A DNA stretch of 53,143 bases, taken from Clostridia bacterium (GTDB lineage Bacteria; Bacillota; Clostridia; Christensenellales; Aristaeellaceae). Position numbers and translations under genes: made by a program. The stretch spans positions 1 to 53,143 of the forward strand of contig JAFRHH010000041.1 of assembly GCA_017433405.1 (NCBI GenBank). Direction: 5' to 3'. This document shows positions 49,585 to 53,143 of the stretch, piece by piece (position 1 is the stretch's first letter; the number at the start of each line of letters is the position of its first letter). The notes beneath the pieces were generated by a model. The model saw nothing but the letters and a program-made list of their open reading frames with translations. It made no database searches and had not been told where the DNA came from.

Positions 49585-52179
49585 ATGGCCTTATCACCGA
49601 TGATGCGTCAGTATCTCGATCTTCATGCCCAGTATCCGGACTGCCTGCTGCTCTTCCGGCTGGGGGATTTTTATGAGCTTTTTTTCGAGGACGCGAAGAC
49701 GGCCTCCCGGGAGCTGGAGCTGACGCTGACCGGGCGGGACTGCGGGCTGGAGGAGCGGGCGCCCATGTGCGGCGTGCCGTATCATTCCGTCAATACCTAT
49801 ATTGAGAAGCTGATCGAAAAGGGGTATCAGGTCGCCATCTGCGAACAGATGGAGGATCCGGCCCTGGCCAAAGGGCTGGTGGATCGCCAGGTGATCCGGG
49901 TTATCACTGCCGGAACGGTCACCGATCCCGCCATGCTGGAGGAAAAGAAGAATAATTATCTCGCCTCCGTCTGCTTCCAGGGCCGCCGGGTGGGCCTGGC
50001 CTGCGTCGATGTCTCGACCGGGGAGTTTACCGTCATGGAGCCGGAGCCCGCCGCCCTGAAGGCGGAGCTCGCCCGGCTCGCGCCGACGGAGATCATCGCC
50101 GGCGACGCGGCCAGGGTTCGGGCGGAGATCGGGGGCGACGGGACGCGAATCGCGGAGAAACCCCCGGCGTGGTATCAGCTCAAAAATGCCCGATCGATCC
50201 TCCTGGAGCATTTTCACGTTTCCGATCTGACGCCGCTGGGCCTGGCGGAGCATTCCGCCGGGGCCTGCGCCGCCGGGGCGGTGCTGCGCTATCTTCGGGA
50301 AACCCAGAAAAACGGCCTGGACCACCTGCTTTCCCTCCGCTTTACCGAAAACGGCGAATATATGGTGCTGGACGCGAATACGGCGCGGAATCTGGAGCTG
50401 ACGGAGAGCCTCCGGGGAAGGGGAAAAAAGGGAACCCTCCTGGCCCTCCTGGACAGGACCTGTACGGCCATGGGCGGCAGGATGCTGCGAAGCTGGGTGG
50501 AGCGGCCACTGATCCGGAAGGAGGCGATCGAGGAAAGGCTGGAGGCGGTCGGCGAGCTGAAGGACGACCTGATCCTGCGGGAATCCCTCGCCGAAAAGCT
50601 GACGGGCGTTTACGATCTGGAGCGGCTGGTCTCGAAAATCGCCTATCAGAATCTGAATCCGAAGGACTGCGCAGCCCTTTGCTCCTCCCTCGGGCGAATC
50701 CCGGAAATGAAGGCGCTGCTGAAGGACGCCTCCTCCGAAGCCCTGGCGCGGCTCCGCGCCCGGCTGGATCCGCTGGAGGATCTGACGGCGCTTCTGCGGC
50801 GGGCCCTGGCCGACGATCCCCCCTTTCTCCTCTCCGAAGGCGGCTTTATCCGGGACGGCTATTCCGCGGCCCTGGATGAATACCGCCTCGCCCAGCGGGA
50901 CGGAAAGCAGTGGATCCTGGATCTGGAGGCCCGGGAAAGGCAGCGAACCGGCATTAAGAATCTTCGGGTCCAGTATAATAAGGTCTTCGGATATTATATC
51001 GAGGTCACGAAATCCAACCTGGCCCTGGTTCCGGAGGACTATGTCCGGAAACAGACCCTGGTCAGCGCCGAGCGGTTTATGACACCGGAGCTCAAGGAGA
51101 CGGAGCAGAAAATCGTCGGGGCCCAGGAGCTGAGCGTCCGGCTGGAGCTGGAGCTCTTTGGCGAAATCCGGCGGGAAATCGCCGACCGTCTCCGGCGGAT
51201 TCAGGAAACCAGCGAAGCCGTCAAAACCCTGGACGCGCTTTTGAGCCTGGCCCGGGCGGCTTCGGATCATCAGTATGTCCGGCCGGAAATCACGGAGGAC
51301 GGTCCGCTGAGGATTACGGAAGGCCGCCATCCCGTGGTGGAGCGGACCCTGGAGGAATCCGGCTTCGTTCCGAACGATACCCTCCTGGATACCGACGAAA
51401 ACCGGATGATGATTATTACGGGGCCCAATATGGCCGGAAAGAGCACCTATATGCGCCAGGTGGCGCTGATTGCCCTCATGGCTCAGATCGGCTCCTTCGT
51501 CCCGGCCACGGAGGCCTCCCTTCCGATCTGCGACAGGATCTTTACCCGGGTCGGCGCCTCCGACGACCTGGCCTCCGGCCAGAGCACCTTCATGGTCGAG
51601 ATGAGCGAAACCGCCCATATTCTCCGAAACGCGACCGCCAGAAGCCTGATTATCCTGGATGAAATCGGCCGCGGAACCAGCACCTTCGACGGGCTGGCGA
51701 TCGCCTGGGCTGTCGTGGAATATATCTGCTCGAAGGAGCATATCGGCGCGAAAACCCTCTTCGCCACCCATTATCATGAGCTGTCCGAGCTCGAGGGCCA
51801 TCTCGAGGGCGTCAGGAACTTCTGCATCTCCGTCAGGGAGCACGGGGAGGACGTGATTTTCCTTCGGAAAATCGTCCGGGGCGGCGCCGATAAAAGCTTC
51901 GGGGTCCATGTTGCCCGGCTGGCCGGGATTCCGCGCCCCGTGATCGCCCGGGCCCATGAGATTCAGGCCCGGCTCGAGGTCAGCAACATCAATCAGAATA
52001 CGATCGGAAAGAATATTCTGGGCGATGGAAAAAAGCGAAAGAATGAGCAGGTCGATCTGTTTGAGTATAAGAAGACCGAACTGATTCAGGAGCTGGCGGA
52101 AATCGACGTCATGGCGCTGACGCCGATGGAGGCGATCAATAAGCTCTTTCTCCTTCGGGAAAAGGCGAAGAACGTGTAA
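49585..52179 (+). CDS. mutS: DNA mismatch repair protein MutS
   Basis: MutS recognises mismatches and recruits MutL. The 864 residues are full length: mismatch-binding domain with GDFYELFFEDA (the F-x-E wedge, Phe29 and Glu31), connector, lever and clamp helices, and the ABC-type ATPase with Walker A GPNMAGKSTYMRQVALI (from residue 613), the signature region DDLASGQSTFMVEMSE, Walker B LIILDEIGRGTSTFDG and the His loop FATHYHELSELE. It begins 19 bp after ylbF. mutL is not next to it in this window. Confidence 0.97.
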   Translation: MALSPMMRQYLDLHAQYPDCLLLFRLGDFYELFFEDAKTASRELELTLTGRDCGLEERAPMCGVPYHSVNTYIEKLIEKGYQVAICEQMEDPALAKGLVDRQVIRVITAGTVTDPAMLEEKKNNYLASVCFQGRRVGLACVDVSTGEFTVMEPEPAALKAELARLAPTEIIAGDAARVRAEIGGDGTRIAEKPPAWYQLKNARSILLEHFHVSDLTPLGLAEHSAGACAAGAVLRYLRETQKNGLDHLLSLRFTENGEYMVLDANTARNLELTESLRGRGKKGTLLALLDRTCTAMGGRMLRSWVERPLIRKEAIEERLEAVGELKDDLILRESLAEKLTGVYDLERLVSKIAYQNLNPKDCAALCSSLGRIPEMKALLKDASSEALARLRARLDPLEDLTALLRRALADDPPFLLSEGGFIRDGYSAALDEYRLAQRDGKQWILDLEARERQRTGIKNLRVQYNKVFGYYIEVTKSNLALVPEDYVRKQTLVSAERFMTPELKETEQKIVGAQELSVRLELELFGEIRREIADRLRRIQETSEAVKTLDALLSLARAASDHQYVRPEITEDGPLRITEGRHPVVERTLEESGFVPNDTLLDTDENRMMIITGPNMAGKSTYMRQVALIALMAQIGSFVPATEASLPICDRIFTRVGASDDLASGQSTFMVEMSETAHILRNATARSLIILDEIGRGTSTFDGLAIAWAVVEYICSKEHIGAKTLFATHYHELSELEGHLEGVRNFCISVREHGEDVIFLRKIVRGGADKSFGVHVARLAGIPRPVIARAHEIQARLEVSNINQNTIGKNILGDGKKRKNEQVDLFEYKKTELIQELAEIDVMALTPMEAINKLFLLREKAKNV

Positions 52180-52219
52180 TTTGTCACTGCTCCGTCCGTT
52201 CGATCAGGGAAGGATCGCG

Positions 52220-52248
52220 TTGACAGGCGAATGATTGGATGATATGAT
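52220..52248 (+). promoter_or_regulatory. Sigma-A promoter upstream of the amidohydrolase gene
   Basis: TTGACA (52220-52225), a 17-bp spacer and TATGAT (52243-52248) lie 153 bp before the ATG, so the leader RNA would include the whole second copy of the 99-bp element. A second candidate (TTGGCA 52351-52356, 18 bp, TATAAT 52375-52380) lies at the element's right end, but its start point would cut into the ribosome binding site. Confidence 0.75.
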
Positions 52249-52275
52249 TTTATACAAATGGCAGACATGAACGGA

Positions 52276-52378
52276 TATACTAGTTCACGTTAGAATTTGC
52301 CGGAGGCAAAGCTCTTACGTGAACGTATATGCCGCGGGCAGGACGATGGTTTGGCAATCAATTCCGTTCGCGAGTATA
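52276..52378. mobile_element. MITE-like 99-bp element, copy 2 (flanked by TA)
   Basis: The core 52278-52376 is identical to copy 1. Left of it is ATGGCAGACATGAACGGA (52258-52275) and right of it ATGACAGAGGAGG. Together, without the element, they make a B-type leader of the same length as the others. This copy is transcribed from the 52220 promoter. Confidence 0.8.
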
Positions 52379-52400
52379 ATGACAGAGGAGGAAGAAAAGA

Positions 52401-53143
52401 ATGAAAGTAGACAAGATCATTAAAAACGCTAAAATCTTCACTTCCGACAGGGAAAATAAGCTGGCCAGCGCGCTGGCCGTGAAGGATGGAAAGTTCGTCT
52501 ATGTGGGCGATGAGAAGGGCCTTTCGGAATATGAGGGAGAGACGGAGGATTTAGCCGGAAAATTTATCATGCCCGGCATCATCGACAGCCATGTTCATAT
52601 CACCATGGGCGCCGGATACGAGCTGGTGGGCGATATTGGAAAGATGCTTCACTGCAACGGCAAGCAGGAAGTCCTGGATACCATCGCGGAGGATATCCGG
52701 AAGAATCCCGGTAAGCGGCGTTATTGCTATATTCTCCACAAAAAGATGCTGAACGACGAGGATCTCACGAAGGAAGATCTGGACGCGATTTGCCCGGACG
52801 GAGAATTGCAGATTCAGGAAGCGCAGATGCACAGCATCTGGGTGAATTCCAATATCTTAAGGAAGCACGGCATTACGGATGATATCAAGGACCCGGTTCC
52901 GGGCTTAAGCTTTTATGTGCGCAAGGACGGGCACGTGACCGGAGAAATGAGCGAGGGCGCGACGGAGCTGCCGATTATTCTGGACAGCGCCATGGATAAG
53001 CCGGATTCGGAGATTGACGCCGCGATTCAGCGCTGGATTGATTATTCCTTAAGCGTCGGCGTGACAGGGGTTTTCGACGCCGGTATTCCGGGATACCCTG
53101 AATTTCATGAGCGTGTCTATAAACGCCTTCGGAGCCTGGATCA
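52401..53143 (+). CDS. Amidohydrolase family protein (YtcJ-like), 3' end outside the window
   Basis: The frame runs from ATG 52401, after AGAGGAGG, to the window end (247 residues, incomplete). It starts MKVDKIIKNAKIFTSDRENK and has the small beta-sandwich of metal-dependent amidohydrolases, then FIMPGIIDSHVHI with the HxH metal ligands. A later segment (LSVGVTGVFDAGIPG) agrees with the YtcJ-like group of exoenzyme-type amidohydrolases. Members are usually about 530-550 residues. The substrate is unknown. It has its own promoter and is probably not co-transcribed with mutS. Confidence 0.88.
   Translation, partial: MKVDKIIKNAKIFTSDRENKLASALAVKDGKFVYVGDEKGLSEYEGETEDLAGKFIMPGIIDSHVHITMGAGYELVGDIGKMLHCNGKQEVLDTIAEDIRKNPGKRRYCYILHKKMLNDEDLTKEDLDAICPDGELQIQEAQMHSIWVNSNILRKHGITDDIKDPVPGLSFYVRKDGHVTGEMSEGATELPIILDSAMDKPDSEIDAAIQRWIDYSLSVGVTGVFDAGIPGYPEFHERVYKRLRSLD

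Overview
The window looks like a high-GC member of the Bacillota, class Clostridia; a gut or rumen Christensenellales-type organism is my inference. The basis is the combination of Bacillota-type genes: CBS/DRTGG inorganic pyrophosphatase, type III glutamine synthetase, TrpR-like YerC, YlbF, ScpA/ScpB, PcrA-LigA, a clostripain-family protease and TIGR03960/DUF2344 radical SAM partners. Promoters are plain sigma-A type (TTGACA/TATAAT with 17-18 bp spacing). No rRNA, tRNA, CRISPR array or intact transposase was found.

Region 1 (1 to about 5.8 kb) is accessory and visibly less GC-rich than the rest. It holds the 3' end of a protein built of near-identical 83-residue repeats, a secreted glycine-rich repeat protein, debris of a RhuM-type gene and a phage replication gene, a TIM-barrel-like protein, an MsrA lipoprotein fused to a truncated rhodanese domain, and a methyltransferase-STAS fusion. 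It ends at a strong hairpin.

Region 2 (5.8-20.4 kb, all minus strand) is housekeeping. In transcription order it carries ispE, xpaC-telA, a coaE-lytic transglycosylase fusion, an extracellular solute-binding protein, prmA-rsmE-mtaB-hit-rpsU (translation and RNA modification), a Trm11-like methyltransferase, a Rho with altered catalytic residues, and the pyrophosphatase.

Region 3 (20.5-31.4 kb) has a DUF1934 gene, gpsA, a large GH2 glycosidase and an amino-sugar set (glmM, a left-handed beta-helix acyltransferase-like protein, nagB). An MBL hydrolase follows, meeting glnN tail to tail.

Region 4 (31.5-53.1 kb, plus strand) runs yerC, pcrA, ligA, an M50 protease, scpA, scpB, a clostripain-like membrane protease, the two radical SAM partners, a short RNase E/G, miaB, ylbF, mutS and a truncated amidohydrolase. 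DNA repair, chromosome segregation and RNA maturation are interleaved. Its intergenic spaces are packed with repeats: (a) a leader element just before ribosome binding sites whose hairpin shows a compensatory change and in two copies matches the Gram-positive SOS box GAAC-N4-GTTC; (b) a perfect 99-bp TA-flanked MITE-like element inserted twice into such leaders; (c) REP-like palindromes around GGGGACTGTCCCC, some inside pcrA; (d) GC-rich tandem arrays. Several housekeeping proteins carry repeat-derived low-complexity inserts. The most novel material is this repeat and leader system, the non-canonical Rho, and the domain fusions.
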